Counted from the first letter of the stretch, positions 1 through 9,353 are shown. The stretch: 64,000 nt of DNA from Sphingopyxis sp. JAI108 (GCF_013410105.1 NZ_JACCCJ010000001.1:1550001-1614000), one strand, 5' to 3'. The notes: generated by a model from the letters alone, not told the origin. Program-made: numbers and translations.

Positions 1-1777
1 CGCCGTGGAGGCCCGCGCCGGGGCCCATGTCGACGACATAATCGGCGTGGCGGATCGCATCCTCGTCATGCTCGACGACGATCACGGTGTTGCCGAGGTC
101 GCGAAGGCGCTTCAATGTCGCGAGCAGCCGGTCGTTGTCGCGCTGGTGGAGGCCGATGCTCGGCTCGTCGAGGACGTAGAGCACGCCCGACAGGCCGCTG
201 CCGATCTGGCTGGCGAGACGGATGCGCTGGCTCTCGCCGCCGCTCAATGTGCCGCTGGTGCGGTTGAGGTTGAGGTAATCGAGCCCGACATTGTTGAGGA
301 AGCCGAGCCGTTCGTTGATCTCTTTCAGGATCGCCTTGGCGATCTGGCGCTGCGTGTCATTGAGCTTTTCGTCGAGCGTGCTGAACCAGCCGAGCGCGTC
401 GGCGACGCTGCGCTGCGCCGACATGCTGATATTCTCGCCCGCGATCTTCACCGCGAGCGGTTCGGGGCGCAGGCGCGCGCCGTGGCACGTCTCGCACGGG
501 TGCGGCGCCTGATATTTGCTCAGCTCCTCGCGCATCCACGCGCTTTCGGTCTGGAGCAGGCGGCGGTTGAGGTTGCCGATCACACCCTCGAACGCCTTGT
601 GCGTCGTGTAACTGCGCCTGCCGTCCTTGAAGGTCAGCTCGACGGGTTTGCCGCCGCTCCCATAGAGGATCACCAGTTGCACCTCGCCCGGTAGGTCCTG
701 CCACGGCGTCGTCAGGTCGAATCCATAGGCTTTGCCCAGGCTTTCGAGCACCTGCATATAATAAGGCGAGGGCGGGTTCGATTTGGCCCACGGCACGATC
801 GCGCCCTTCTTCAGGGACAGCGCATGGTTGGGCACGACCAGGTCGGGGTCGAACTCCTGCCGCTCGCCGAGCCCGTCACACGCCGGGCACGCACCCTGCG
901 GCGCGTTGAAGCTGAACAGCCGCGGTTCTATCTCGGCGATCGTGAATCCGCTGACCGGGCAGGCGAATTTCTCGGAGAAGATCAGGCGGTTCGGGGGGAT
1001 GCCCGCGCCCTTCATCGCGCCGCCGGTATCTTCTTCCTCGCGCCCCGGCACCGGGCCGTCGGCGAGGTCGACATAGGCGAGCCCTTCGGCCAGCTTCAAC
1101 GCGGTCTCGAAGCTGTCGGCGAGCCGCGTTTCGAGGCCTTCACGGACGGCAACGCGGTCGACGACCACCTCGATGTCATGCTTGTATTTCTTGTCGAGCG
1201 CCGGCGCCTCGCCGATCTCGTAGAATTCGCCGTCGATGCGGACGCGCGTGAAGCCGTCCTTCTGCCACTGCGCGAGTTCCTTCTTATACTCGCCCTTGCG
1301 GCCGCGCACGACGGGGGCGAGCAGATAGGCGCGGGTGCCCTCGGGCAACGCCATCACGCGGTCGATCATGTCGGTCACGGTCTGCGCGCTGATCGGCTCG
1401 CCGGTCGTCGGCGAATAGGGAATGCCGACGCGCGCCCAGAGCAGGCGCATATAGTCGTAGATCTCGGTCACCGTCGCGACGGTCGAGCGCGGGTTGCGCG
1501 ACGTCGTCTTCTGCTCGATGCTGATCGCCGGCGAGAGGCCGTCGATATGCTCGACATCGGGCTTTTGCATCATCTCGAGGAACTGGCGCGCATAGGCCGA
1601 CAGGCTCTCGACATAGCGCCGTTGGCCTTCGGCATAGATGGTGTCGAAGGCGAGCGAGGATTTGCCCGATCCCGACAGGCCGGTGATGACGATCAGCGCA
1701 TCGCGCGGCAGGTCGACGTCGACGCCCTTCAAATTGTGCTCGCGCGCGCCGCGCACCGAAATATGGGTAAGACTCAT
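1..1777 (-). CDS. uvrA: UvrA, excinuclease ABC subunit A (5' part, about 592 residues; gene runs off the left edge)
   Basis: UvrA is the damage-recognition ATPase of nucleotide excision repair; it loads UvrB at distorted DNA in the cytoplasm. The reverse strand translates from an ATG at 1775-1777 into a canonical UvrA: Walker [10 protein letters not shown] near residues 33-41, a CxxC pair of the first zinc module (CPAC near 296), CETC near 429, the ABC signature LSGGESQR near 510 and Walker [11 protein letters not shown] near 532. The frame is open to base 1, so roughly a third of the usual 950-970 residues lies outside the window. It is transcribed divergently from the M13 peptidase, and a LexA box sits 12 bases upstream of the start codon, so SOS control is expected. 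Confidence 0.97.
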   Translation of the reverse strand, partial: MSLTHISVRGAREHNLKGVDVDLPRDALIVITGLSGSGKSSLAFDTIYAEGQRRYVESLSAYARQFLEMMQKPDVEHIDGLSPAISIEQKTTSRNPRSTVATVTEIYDYMRLLWARVGIPYSPTTGEPISAQTVTDMIDRVMALPEGTRAYLLAPVVRGRKGEYKKELAQWQKDGFTRVRIDGEFYEIGEAPALDKKYKHDIEVVVDRVAVREGLETRLADSFETALKLAEGLAYVDLADGPVPGREEEDTGGAMKGAGIPPNRLIFSEKFACPVSGFTIAEIEPRLFSFNAPQGACPACDGLGERQEFDPDLVVPNHALSLKKGAIVPWAKSNPPSPYYMQVLESLGKAYGFDLTTPWQDLPGEVQLVILYGSGGKPVELTFKDGRRSYTTHKAFEGVIGNLNRRLLQTESAWMREELSKYQAPHPCETCHGARLRPEPLAVKIAGENISMSAQRSVADALGWFSTLDEKLNDTQRQIAKAILKEINERLGFLNNVGLDYLNLNRTSGTLSGGESQRIRLASQIGSGLSGVLYVLDEPSIGLHQRDNDRLLATLKRLRDLGNTVIVVEHDEDAIRHADYVVDMGPGAGLHG

Positions 1778-1788
1778 GGGAGGGGTTT

Positions 1789-1803
1789 GTTCCAGATTTG
1801 TTC
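1789..1803 (-). promoter_or_regulatory. LexA (SOS) box upstream of uvrA
   Basis: The plus strand reads GTTC-CAGATTT-GTTC, an exact match to the alphaproteobacterial LexA operator GTTC-N7-GTTC. It lies 12 bases upstream of the uvrA ATG, where bound LexA would block the promoter or early elongation. A second, 6-spaced GAAC pair lies further upstream in the same gap and does not fit the consensus. Because lexA itself, with the same type of box, is in this window, the assignment is strong. Confidence 0.88.
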
Positions 1804-2008
1804 TAGGGGCGCAAGAGCGGTTCGCGCCTGTTCACAGCATAAATAGGCGGTCGGGTGCGCCGCTGCAATGCGGTCGCTTTCCACCAACCCCACAAAGACT
1901 TCGACCAGCGTCGGGTCACTCGCTTGACCCTCTGGCGCGACAGGCGGACAAGAATGATCATGCGCGCCGTCTCGACCCGGCGGCGCCGGGGAACGGGAGA
2001 CTGGGGAT

Positions 2009-4093
2009 ATGAAGAGTTTTACTTCGAGCGTCGCGGGACTTGCGATCGCGGCGGTGCTGATCGCGGCGCCGGCCTTGGCGAAAGATGTCAGTCCGGGAAT
2101 GGCACCCATCGCGCCGAGCGGAGACGCGGGTGCGGGAGGTGCTTCGCCGGACGGTTCGCTGAAGGCGCTGACGTTCGGAAAATGGGGCGTCGACCTGGGC
2201 GCGCGCGACATGTCGGTGAAGCCGGGGGACGATTTCGACAAATATGCGAACGGTGACTGGTTCGCCCGAACCGAGATTCCGGCGGATCAGGCGTCGGCGG
2301 GGGTCGGCTATGACGTCTATAATCTGACCCAGCGCCAGCTCCGCCAGCTTGTTACGAGCGCGCCGGCGACGAGTCAGGTCGGCGGTCTCTATCAGAGCTT
2401 CATGGACGAGGCGCGGGTCGAGGCATTGGGCACCAAGCCGTTGATGGCTGACGTGGCCGCGGTCGCCGCGATCAAAGATAAAAAAGCAATGGCGCGCTTC
2501 ATGGGCGGCACGCAGGGCACCTTCGGTTCGACGATCGTCAGCGGTGGGCCCTATGCTGACACCGCCGATCCGACGGTCAATGTCCTGTGGCTGGGGCAAG
2601 CGGGGCTGGGGCTTCCCGAGCGCGATTATTATCTGAGCGACAGCTTCAAACCGCAGCGTGACGCCTATCGCGCCTATATCGCCCGCATGATGAAGATGGT
2701 GGGCAACGCCGACCCCGAAAAGGCGGCCGACGCGATCATGGCGTTCGAAACCGAGATCGCGAAGGTCAGCTGGGCAATCGCCGACCGCCGCGACATCGGC
2801 AAGATCAACAATCCGATGTCTTCGGAGGAACTCGCCGCCTACGCGCCGGGGCTCGACTGGTCCGCCTGGTTCGTCGGGGCGGGTATCGCGCCGCAAAAGC
2901 GGATCATCGTCAACGAAAAGACGGCGGTTCGCGATATCGCCGCGCTTTATGCCAAGACGCCGCTCGACACGATCAAGCTGTGGCAGCAGTTCCACGTCGC
3001 CGACAATGCCGCGCCCTATCTCGACAAGGCGTTCGTCGACAGCCGTTTCGAATATACGAAGGCGCTCAGCGGCGTGGGCGAGCTGCGCCCACGTTGGAAG
3101 CGCGGCCTGACGCTGGTGGACGGCAGCCTCGGCGAATTGGTCGGCGAGACCTATTCAAGCCAATATTTTCCGGCGAGCGCCAAGGCGAAGATGGAAGTGC
3201 TCGTCGCGAATTTGAAACTGGCTATGGGCGATCGCATTCGAGCCAACAGCTGGATGGCACCGGTCACCAAAGAGGCCGCTTTGGCGAAACTTGCCAAAAT
3301 GGACGTGATGGTGGGCTATCCCGACAAATGGCGCGACTATTCGGCGCTGAAGATCGATCCCGCCGATCTCTATGGCAACGTCAAACGCAGTTCGGCCTTC
3401 GAATATGCCTATGCGCTGTCGGACCTGAACCAGCCCGTCGATCGCAAGAAATGGGCGATGAACCCGCAAGAAGTGAACGCATACAACGGCGGTCTGGAGA
3501 ACAAGATCGTGTTTCCGGCTGGCATCCTGCAGGCGCCCTATTTCAGCGAAAGCGTCGACGATGCGGTCAATTACGGCGCGATCGGCGCGGTTATCGGCCA
3601 CGAGATAACGCATGGTTTCGACGATCAGGGCCGCAAGATCGATGCCGAGGGCGCGGTGCGCGACTGGTGGACGCCCGAGGACGCGGCGCGTTTCGATGCG
3701 CAGGCCAAGGCATTCGGCGCGCAATATGCGACATATGAGGCCGCGCCCGACGCCTTTATCAATCCCGATCTGACGATGGGAGAGAATATCGCCGACCTTG
3801 CCGGGCTTGAGGTCGCCTATGATGCCTATCACCGCTCGCTGAACGGCAAGGAGGCCCCGGTGATTGACGGACTGACCGGCGATCAGCGTTTCTTCCTCGC
3901 CTTTGCTCAGGCGTGGCGCGACAAGGCGCGCGAGGATGCGATCAAGCAGCAGGTGGCGAGCGACCCGCACAGTCCCGCGCGCTGGCGCATCATCGGGCCG
4001 GTGCGCAACGTCGACGCGTGGTACAAGGCGTTCGGCGTCGAGGCGGGGGCCAAATATTACCTGGCGCCCGAGGCACGCACGAAGATCTGGTAG
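2009..4093 (+). CDS. Secreted M13-family zinc metallopeptidase (neprilysin/PepO-like)
   Basis: This 694-residue protein has the full architecture of M13 endopeptidases, which cut peptides up to about 40 residues. A signal peptide (MKSFTSSVAGLAIAAVLIAA, cut after ALA) predicts export to the periplasm or outside. The zinc site HEITH is near residues 531-535, with the third ligand in GENIADLAGL near 590; a VNAYNGG motif near 489 corresponds to the substrate-binding NAYY loop. The C-terminus KIW matches the usual end of the family. A purine-rich GGGAG lies 9 bases before the ATG. It is monocistronic, divergent from uvrA and convergent with the BCCT transporter. The substrate cannot be told from sequence. 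Confidence 0.93.
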   Translation: MKSFTSSVAGLAIAAVLIAAPALAKDVSPGMAPIAPSGDAGAGGASPDGSLKALTFGKWGVDLGARDMSVKPGDDFDKYANGDWFARTEIPADQASAGVGYDVYNLTQRQLRQLVTSAPATSQVGGLYQSFMDEARVEALGTKPLMADVAAVAAIKDKKAMARFMGGTQGTFGSTIVSGGPYADTADPTVNVLWLGQAGLGLPERDYYLSDSFKPQRDAYRAYIARMMKMVGNADPEKAADAIMAFETEIAKVSWAIADRRDIGKINNPMSSEELAAYAPGLDWSAWFVGAGIAPQKRIIVNEKTAVRDIAALYAKTPLDTIKLWQQFHVADNAAPYLDKAFVDSRFEYTKALSGVGELRPRWKRGLTLVDGSLGELVGETYSSQYFPASAKAKMEVLVANLKLAMGDRIRANSWMAPVTKEAALAKLAKMDVMVGYPDKWRDYSALKIDPADLYGNVKRSSAFEYAYALSDLNQPVDRKKWAMNPQEVNAYNGGLENKIVFPAGILQAPYFSESVDDAVNYGAIGAVIGHEITHGFDDQGRKIDAEGAVRDWWTPEDAARFDAQAKAFGAQYATYEAAPDAFINPDLTMGENIADLAGLEVAYDAYHRSLNGKEAPVIDGLTGDQRFFLAFAQAWRDKAREDAIKQQVASDPHSPARWRIIGPVRNVDAWYKAFGVEAGAKYYLAPEARTKIW

Positions 4094-4094
4094 C

Positions 4095-4114
4095 CCTGAG
4101 ACCGCTTTCTCAGG
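4095..4114. terminator. Small hairpin between the convergent M13 peptidase and BCCT genes
   Basis: A perfect 7-base stem (CCTGAGA/TCTCAGG, 6-base loop) occupies the 16-base gap between the two stop codons and overlaps the BCCT stop. There is no T-tract, so intrinsic termination is only a guess. Confidence 0.35.
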
Positions 4115-5642
4115 ATTGGGCGGGGGCGGCCTCGCGCCGTCCCCGCACGGCCATTACGGTGAGCGACAGCGCCGCTCCGACGATGATGAACAACGCCGGA
4201 AAGCCGCCGAGCACCGACATCATCCGGATGCCGTCGATGCCCGACGCGGCAACCAGGATGGTCGCCACGAGCCCGACTGCAACGCCCCAGACGATCTTGA
4301 TCGCCAGCGGTGCTTCGGGGGTTTCGGGCGAAATACCATGCGTCGACAGCGCGCTCATTGCCGAGACGTTGCTGTCGGCAGCGGTAACATAGGAAAGGAA
4401 GATCGCGCCGATCAGCAGCGCGAGCACCGGCGAACCCCCGCCGAGCTGGCTGAACAGGCGATAGAGCAGGGGGTCGGGGCCGACGCTGGTGAGCACGGCA
4501 TAGAGTTCTCCGCCCGATCCCTGGTCGAGCGCGATTGTCGTGCCGGCGATAACGACCATCCACACCGCGCCGAACAACGCCGGGAGCAAGAGATTGAACA
4601 GAATGAAGGCGCGCACGGTATAGCCGACCGCCAGCCGGCCGAGGAAGAGCGCGGTGACCGGCGCCCAGGCGAACCAGTTTCCCCAGTTGAAGATCGTCCA
4701 TTGCCGGTGCCAATCGGGATCGACATCTGCGCCGAGGCTGCGCGGCAGGAAGGTGACGGCATAGTCGGCGGCGCCGGCAAGCCCCAGCGTGAGGAGCCGT
4801 CCGGTGGGCGCCGCCAAAAGCACGAACAACAGGATCGCCAAGAACAGCCAGACATTCAGGAGCGAAAGGCGGGTTATGCCGCGCTGAAGTCCGAGGGCGG
4901 CGGAGCCGACGAACGTCGCCACGATCGTTCCTGCGATCGCCCACCGAAGCGGGTCGCCGCCGCGAAATCCGCCGAGCCCTTCGATCCCGCCCGCGAGTGC
5001 GAGCACGCCGGCGCCGAGCGAGGCCGCCATTCCTGCGACGAGCGCGTAGAGGCAGAGGATGTCGATGCCCGTCCCGACGGGGCCGTGCGCGCGCTGTCCG
5101 ATCAGGGGGACGAAGAGCGATGACAGGCTGAAGGGTTCGCGGCGGTTGTAATAGACGAGCGCGAAGGCGAGTCCGGCAACGGTATAGATGGCATAGGGCG
5201 TCAGCGTCCAATGCAGGAACATCGTTGACATCGCGAAGGTCGCGGCGGCGTCGCTGCCGGGTTCGAGCCCCAGCATAGCGGGGGGATCGTTGAGGTGGAA
5301 CAGCGGCTCGGCCGCGCCCCAGAAGAGAATGCCGGTCGCGATGGTCGTGCAGAGCGTCACCGCGAACCAGCGCCAGCGCGAAAGGATGGGGATGGCGCCG
5401 GTCTCACCGATGACCCGCCCGCCGAGCGGCGAGAGCGCGATACAGGCGAGAAGCGCCAGAAAGCCGATCCCGGCCCAGGCGAAGAGCGGCGAGAAGTTGC
5501 CGAGGATCCAGTCGTTGACCGTTGTCTCGGCCGCGACAACCGCCGGTCCCTGCCACAGGCTGAGGCCGACGGCGGCGAGAAGCACCGCCAGCGGCGTGAA
5601 AAATACCGGGCGATTGAGCGGATGTTTCAAGGATGTTGGCAA
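4110..5642 (-). CDS. BCCT-family transporter (betaine/carnitine/choline type)
   Basis: An integral membrane protein of about 510 residues with around 12 hydrophobic segments. Family hallmarks are GILFWGAAEPLFH (the TM4 GxxFWGxAEP block) and NWGNWFAWAPVTALFLGRL followed by YTVRAFI, the TM8 tryptophan-rich signature. BCCT carriers import quaternary ammonium compounds by Na+ or H+ symport for osmoprotection or catabolism; the substrate is not predictable here. The start is uncertain: no ATG or clear ribosome site lies near the first hydrophobic stretch, so a TTG at 5640-5642 (or 5628-5630) is proposed. The frame stays open to 5885, but that extension is basic, low in hydrophobicity and would overlap the divergent neighbour. 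No choline-oxidation genes are adjacent. Confidence 0.85.
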   Translation of the reverse strand: MPTSLKHPLNRPVFFTPLAVLLAAVGLSLWQGPAVVAAETTVNDWILGNFSPLFAWAGIGFLALLACIALSPLGGRVIGETGAIPILSRWRWFAVTLCTTIATGILFWGAAEPLFHLNDPPAMLGLEPGSDAAATFAMSTMFLHWTLTPYAIYTVAGLAFALVYYNRREPFSLSSLFVPLIGQRAHGPVGTGIDILCLYALVAGMAASLGAGVLALAGGIEGLGGFRGGDPLRWAIAGTIVATFVGSAALGLQRGITRLSLLNVWLFLAILLFVLLAAPTGRLLTLGLAGAADYAVTFLPRSLGADVDPDWHRQWTIFNWGNWFAWAPVTALFLGRLAVGYTVRAFILFNLLLPALFGAVWMVVIAGTTIALDQGSGGELYAVLTSVGPDPLLYRLFSQLGGGSPVLALLIGAIFLSYVTAADSNVSAMSALSTHGISPETPEAPLAIKIVWGVAVGLVATILVAASGIDGIRMMSVLGGFPALFIIVGAALSLTVMAVRGRREAAPAQS

Positions 5643-5785
5643 ATGATCGGCCGATCGGACAAGGGATGCGCCTAGGGTCGGGGCCGTAGCATGGCGATTG
5701 CTCCATCGGAGGTCAAATCGGGCGGGAACGGTCCCACGGGCCAAGCGTTCGACCGCCGATACGGATGATTTGAAGGAGGACTTCG

Positions 5786-6211
5786 ATGACCAGGATGATT
5801 TGGGCGGCGAGCGCCGCATTCGCGCTGATTTCTTCGGCCCAGGCCATGGCTTGGCAGACGCCCGAGGCCGCGCCTGCGGCCGCACGAACGGTAGCCCCTG
5901 TTGCCGAAGAGACAGCGCCCGACGGCACGACGCCCGAGGAACGCGCGAATACGGCGCGCCTCAATGCCGAACAGGCGGCTCGCGCCAGCACCGACAACAC
6001 CATTTATACGCAGGAAGTGTCGGCCGCGCAGCAGCAGATCGCGCATGACCAACAGGTTTATGCCGAAGAAACCGCGGCCTATGAAGCCGAAAAGGCGCGC
6101 GTGGCCGCGATGTCGGCCGAAGAGCGGATGAAATGGGAGGCCGATGTCGCCGCGTGCAAGGCGGGCGACACGACGCGCTGCGCGCCCCAGGCACCCGTGC
6201 CGCCCAAGTAA
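5786..6211 (+). CDS. Small secreted Ala/Glu-rich protein of unknown function
   Basis: A 141-residue protein with a clear signal peptide (MTRMIWAASAAFALISSAQA, cut near AMA-W), so it is exported. The mature part is proline/alanine-rich at first. From about residue 60 to 125 it is a charged Ala/Glu/Gln helix with coiled-coil character (for example EVSAAQQQIAHDQQVYAEE), and it ends with two cysteines (AACKAGDTTRC) that could form a disulfide. A strong AAGGAGGA site lies 6 bases upstream of the ATG, which supports a real gene. I do not recognise a named domain. It is monocistronic and convergent with the next gene. Confidence 0.75.
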   Translation: MTRMIWAASAAFALISSAQAMAWQTPEAAPAAARTVAPVAEETAPDGTTPEERANTARLNAEQAARASTDNTIYTQEVSAAQQQIAHDQQVYAEETAAYEAEKARVAAMSAEERMKWEADVAACKAGDTTRCAPQAPVPPK

Positions 6212-6227
6212 GGCCGACGGCTTCCTG

Positions 6228-6262
6228 ATCCGCATCCCCGAGGCTCGCTCGGTGATGCGGAT
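6228..6262. terminator. Hairpin between convergent genes ending at 6211 and 6284
   Basis: ATCCGCATC pairs perfectly with GATGCGGAT, and CCGAG/CTCGG extends the stem after one mismatch, leaving a 5-base loop. It sits in the 72-base gap between two convergent genes and is followed on the plus strand by GATTTTG. A bidirectional terminator is likely, though the T-run is short. Confidence 0.6.
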
Positions 6263-6283
6263 GATTTTGACGACAGGTTTTCA

Positions 6284-6778
6284 CTATTCTGCGGGCGGCC
6301 AGTCGAATCCTGCCTCAGGCGGTACATCACCGTCCACGGCAGGCGGGATCATCTTCGCGTCTTCGGCCGGGACCGTCCCGACCTTTGGGCTATGGTCGGG
6401 GAAGCGGCCGCCATATCGGTAACTGTCGTCGGCCGGTTCGGCGGGCAGCGGCGCGTCGATATCGACCGCCCCCAATTCGCGAAAGGCGCCGTCCATCATC
6501 CGCCCGTCGCGTTCGGCGCGCAGCCTTGCCGCGACGCCATAGCTGTCGGGGCAGGAGATGCAGGCGGCGGCGGTTTCGCCCTGAGGCACGCGGGCTTCGG
6601 GATTGGCACTGTGCCGTGAATAAGAGGTCGTAAGGGGCGCGCGCGGCGCCGCCAGCGGTTCGGCGATCATTTCGCCCAGCAGCAATCCGGCAAGCGCACC
6701 CGCGAGTGCCAGAAGCAATACGCGTACGAGCCATTCGCCGCCGGATCGACTCGGTGTGAAAGATAATTTCCTCGTCAC
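6284..6778 (-). CDS. Membrane-anchored protein with CxxC motif, unknown function
   Basis: A 164-residue protein with one N-terminal membrane helix (WLVRVLLLALAGALAGLLLGEMI, residues about 15-37) and an acidic, proline-rich exported part. The only cysteines form ACISCPDSYGVAARLRAERDGR near residues 73-90, a CxxC that could bind metal, haem or act in redox, but no CxxCH is present. No domain is recognised. Codon usage resembles its neighbours. It is transcribed away from the UrcA gene. Gene reality is supported by the coherent membrane segment and its fit between a hairpin and a divergent promoter region. Confidence 0.65.
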   Translation of the reverse strand: MTRKLSFTPSRSGGEWLVRVLLLALAGALAGLLLGEMIAEPLAAPRAPLTTSYSRHSANPEARVPQGETAAACISCPDSYGVAARLRAERDGRMMDGAFRELGAVDIDAPLPAEPADDSYRYGGRFPDHSPKVGTVPAEDAKMIPPAVDGDVPPEAGFDWPPAE

Positions 6779-7021
6779 AGTCCGATTTGGCCACGGCCGT
6801 GTGTCCGATGCAAGCCTTGCGCCACGATATTACCCCTCCGCCGACCATTCGTCGACGGATGGACGCCCTTCGTCCGTAAATCGAGCCGCCGTTCGCGCCG
6901 ATCGATCCAAAGATGATTCCCGCGACGTCCAAGGGGTATCAACCGTGTTGCGGGATATCGGAAGACGGTCTCCCCGGTCCGCCGACCGGTATCCCGCATC
7001 CCTTGTAGAGAGGACTCCCCC

Positions 7022-7360
7022 ATGGCGAAATTTTTCCTGATGCTGCTGACTGTGCCGCTGGCGACGGCCGGCGTCGCGGCCCCCGCCTTCGCGCAAGACG
7101 ATACGCGGAGCATTACCGTGTCCTATGACGATCTCAACCTGTCGAGCGAGCGCGGTCGCGAACGACTGACGACCCGCGTCAAGATGGCCGTTCGCAAGGT
7201 CTGCGGATTGCCGGGCCGTGCGACGCTGCGCGAGCGCGCCGCCGAAAACGCGTGCAAGGTGCAGGCGATGAGCGACGCCGAAACCAAGCTCGCGGCCCTG
7301 TTCAACGGCGGCGGCACGCGCCTCGCCGACCAGGGCGCGATGGTCGTCGCCGCGCCCTGA
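7022..7360 (+). CDS. UrcA family protein (small secreted)
   Basis: A 112-residue protein with a signal peptide (cut after PAFA-Q) and the UrcA pattern: SITVSYDDLNLSSERGRERLTTRVKMAVRKVCG, where a beta strand with YxDLxL is followed by an amphipathic helix ending in a conserved cysteine, plus a second cysteine (ENACKV) likely disulfide-bonded to it. UrcA proteins are periplasmic, abundant in sphingomonads and caulobacters and functionally uncharacterised. A GAGAGGA site lies 6 bases upstream of the ATG. The gene is monocistronic and ends at a strong terminator. Confidence 0.85.
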   Translation: MAKFFLMLLTVPLATAGVAAPAFAQDDTRSITVSYDDLNLSSERGRERLTTRVKMAVRKVCGLPGRATLRERAAENACKVQAMSDAETKLAALFNGGGTRLADQGAMVVAAP

Positions 7361-7384
7361 CCAACCCGGCTGTATGTTGATCCC

Positions 7385-7424
7385 AAAAAGTGGTCATGCC
7401 CTGGCGGCATGGCCGCTTTTTTTT
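7385..7424. terminator. Bidirectional intrinsic terminator between urcA-like gene and LytTR regulator
   Basis: AAAAAGTGGTCATGCC and GGCATGGCCGCTTTTTTTT form an 11-base GC-rich stem (two G-T wobbles) with a CTGGC loop. Eight T residues follow on the plus strand and five U on the minus-strand transcript. It lies exactly between the convergent genes ending at 7360 and 7439. Confidence 0.88.
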
Positions 7425-7438
7425 GGTGGGGTAGGACT

Positions 7439-8170
7439 TTAGACGTGCATGATCGCCTTGACGTCATGGAGATAGGTGCGTCCGATACGATGGACGCCAC
7501 CCTCGCCAAGGTCGACGCTCCACGCCCCGTCGCCATGATGCTTCAATCCGACAATGCCTTCGCGGCGGATCATCTTTGACCGGTGGATGCGCATGAACTG
7601 GTCGGGGTTCATCCGCGCTTCCAGCGATTTGATCGTCTGGTGAATGAGCCAGCTGCGGCCGCCGACGTGCAGGCGCATATAGTCGCGTTCGGCCTCGATC
7701 AGATCGACCTGGCCGGCGTCGACTCGCAGCATCTCGCCGCGGTTTTGGACCCAGAATTCGTTGATCCACTTGCTCTTTTGTGCCGGCGCCCGCTCGGTCG
7801 CGCGCCATTCGCGAACGCGGGAGAGCGCGCGGGCGAGGCGGTCGGGCGACACGGGCTTGAGCAGATAGTCGACCGCGGCGACGTCGAACGCCGCGACCGC
7901 ATAACGGTCGAAGGCGGTGACGAAGACGATCGCGGGCGGATTGTCCATGCCCTCGATCGCGGCGGCGACCTCCAGCCCGTTGAGATCGGGCATCGCGATG
8001 TCGCAGAGCACCAGGTCGGGTGCGAGCGCATCGACCATGCGCAGCGCCGAGGCGCCGTCGCTGGCGGTGCCGACGAGCGAAATGCCGTCCTGTTGCCCGG
8101 CGAGGATTTGCAGGCGCTCGATCGCCAGCGGTTCGTCATCGACGATCAGGGTGCGCAAGGTCTGGATCAT
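7439..8170 (-). CDS. LytTR-family response regulator
   Basis: A 243-residue two-component regulator. The receiver domain (residues 1-120) has the acidic pair D11-D12, phosphoacceptor D57 (VLCDIAMPD) and K105 (LLKPVSP). After a linker the C-terminal LytTR DNA-binding domain spans about 145-243 (RVDAGQVDLIEAERDYMRLHV, then FMRIHRSKMI). LytTR domains bind direct repeats in promoters. The ATG at 8168-8170 was chosen because the receiver begins immediately (MIQTLRTLIVDDE). The frame stays open upstream but would invade the kinase gene. The kinase gene ends 4 bases earlier, so the pair is co-transcribed. Target genes are unknown. Confidence 0.92.
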   Translation of the reverse strand: MIQTLRTLIVDDEPLAIERLQILAGQQDGISLVGTASDGASALRMVDALAPDLVLCDIAMPDLNGLEVAAAIEGMDNPPAIVFVTAFDRYAVAAFDVAAVDYLLKPVSPDRLARALSRVREWRATERAPAQKSKWINEFWVQNRGEMLRVDAGQVDLIEAERDYMRLHVGGRSWLIHQTIKSLEARMNPDQFMRIHRSKMIRREGIVGLKHHGDGAWSVDLGEGGVHRIGRTYLHDVKAIMHV

Positions 8171-8174
8171 GACG

Positions 8175-9353
8175 TCAACAAGCCTCCCGTGCCAGCGGCA
8201 GCCAGAGCGAAACGACAAAGCCGCCACTATCCGATTTGCCCCATTCGCAGCCCGCAGTGGGGCCATAGCGCGTCAGCAGGCGTTCGCGAACATTGCCGAG
8301 CCCGAGCCCAGTACCCGAAGCGGGGACGGGCGCCTTGGGGTCGATGTCGTTCTCGACGCGCACTATGAGCAGACCATATTCGGCACTGGCGTCGAGGCGG
8401 ATCGCGATTCGGCCCTTGCTGGGCGAAACACCATATTTGATCGCATTTTCGATGATCGGCTGCAGGATCAGCACCGGCACGCAGGCGTTTTTCAACTCGT
8501 CGGGCATCGTCACCTCGACCTGGAGCCGGTCGGGAAAGCGCGTCTGTTCGATATCGAGATAGAGACGCTGGAGCGCGATCTCCTCGTCGAGGCTGACGAG
8601 TTGTTCGGGATCGACCGCAAGGCTTGAGCGGAGGAAGGACGAGAGGTTCATGATCATCGTCTCGGCCTCGCTCTTCGACCCCTTCAGCACCAGCGTCGAT
8701 AGCGAATTGAGCGTGTTGAACAGGAAATGCGGATTGACCTGATAATGCAAGGCCCGGAGCTGCGCGGTCTGCGCTTCCATGCGGAAATGATTGGCGCGCC
8801 GTTCGACCGCCCGCATTTCATTGGCGTAGCCGAAGGCGACATAGAGCGCGGCCCAGACCGCGAAAAAGAAATACCAGCGGATCGAACTGTCGAGGATCAA
8901 CACCATTTCCCACGCCACCGGGAATTTCGATTGTACTTCCTCTATGATCTTCGCCGTGTCGGGCGCGGGAAACCAATAGAAGAAGACGAGCAGGTTGATC
9001 GTCGCATAAACGACGACGAGCGGGATCGCGGCGCCCATCGCGGCGGCAAGGCGCGCGCCGAAGCTTTGCGGCTGGGCGCGCTGGAGCAACTGGTAGAGGA
9101 CGAAGGTGCACAATATTCCCGCGACGACGACGATCGCGCGGCGGCCCGCATAAGACCATTGTTCGGGCGCGCCGGTCAGCATGGCGAGGCCGGTGGTGAT
9201 CAGGAAATAGATCAGCCACATGGCAATGATCGACCCGATCGCGACGCGCGGATTGACGCGCGCGTCGGATGCGCGCCAGTCGGGCGCGGCGGCCAGCATT
9301 TTCGCGCGCTGGTCGCGCAGCGCGTCTTTGCGGTTTGTCACATTCATTGACAT
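8175..9353 (-). CDS. LytS-like sensor histidine kinase (His_kinase/HATPase) paired with LytTR regulator
   Basis: A 392-residue kinase with four membrane helices (about residues 38-60, 72-92, 105-128, 150-175) and almost no periplasmic sensor domain. This is followed by the PF06580-type box LRALHYQVNPHFLFNTLNSL with the phosphoacceptor H209, and a C-terminal ATPase with N-box PIIENAIKYG and G-box GTGLGLGNVRERL. It phosphorylates the adjacent LytTR regulator. The signal is unknown; the intramembrane layout suggests envelope stress or a lipophilic ligand. The start is an ATG at 9351-9353 (another at 9345-9347). The frame stays open to about 10100, but only as antisense to the MATE gene. Confidence 0.9.
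   Translation of the reverse strand: MSMNVTNRKDALRDQRAKMLAAAPDWRASDARVNPRVAIGSIIAMWLIYFLITTGLAMLTGAPEQWSYAGRRAIVVVAGILCTFVLYQLLQRAQPQSFGARLAAAMGAAIPLVVVYATINLLVFFYWFPAPDTAKIIEEVQSKFPVAWEMVLILDSSIRWYFFFAVWAALYVAFGYANEMRAVERRANHFRMEAQTAQLRALHYQVNPHFLFNTLNSLSTLVLKGSKSEAETMIMNLSSFLRSSLAVDPEQLVSLDEEIALQRLYLDIEQTRFPDRLQVEVTMPDELKNACVPVLILQPIIENAIKYGVSPSKGRIAIRLDASAEYGLLIVRVENDIDPKAPVPASGTGLGLGNVRERLLTRYGPTAGCEWGKSDSGGFVVSLWLPLAREAC

Noticed and set aside
5645..5656. GATCGGCCGATC palindrome at the BCCT start
   Set aside because: Short GC-rich palindromes like this are expected often in this base composition, and nothing else supports an operator.
5643..5885. N-terminal extension of the BCCT transporter to an ATG at 5885
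   Set aside because: It adds about 80 basic residues not typical of the family and overlaps the divergent secreted-protein gene and its strong ribosome site.
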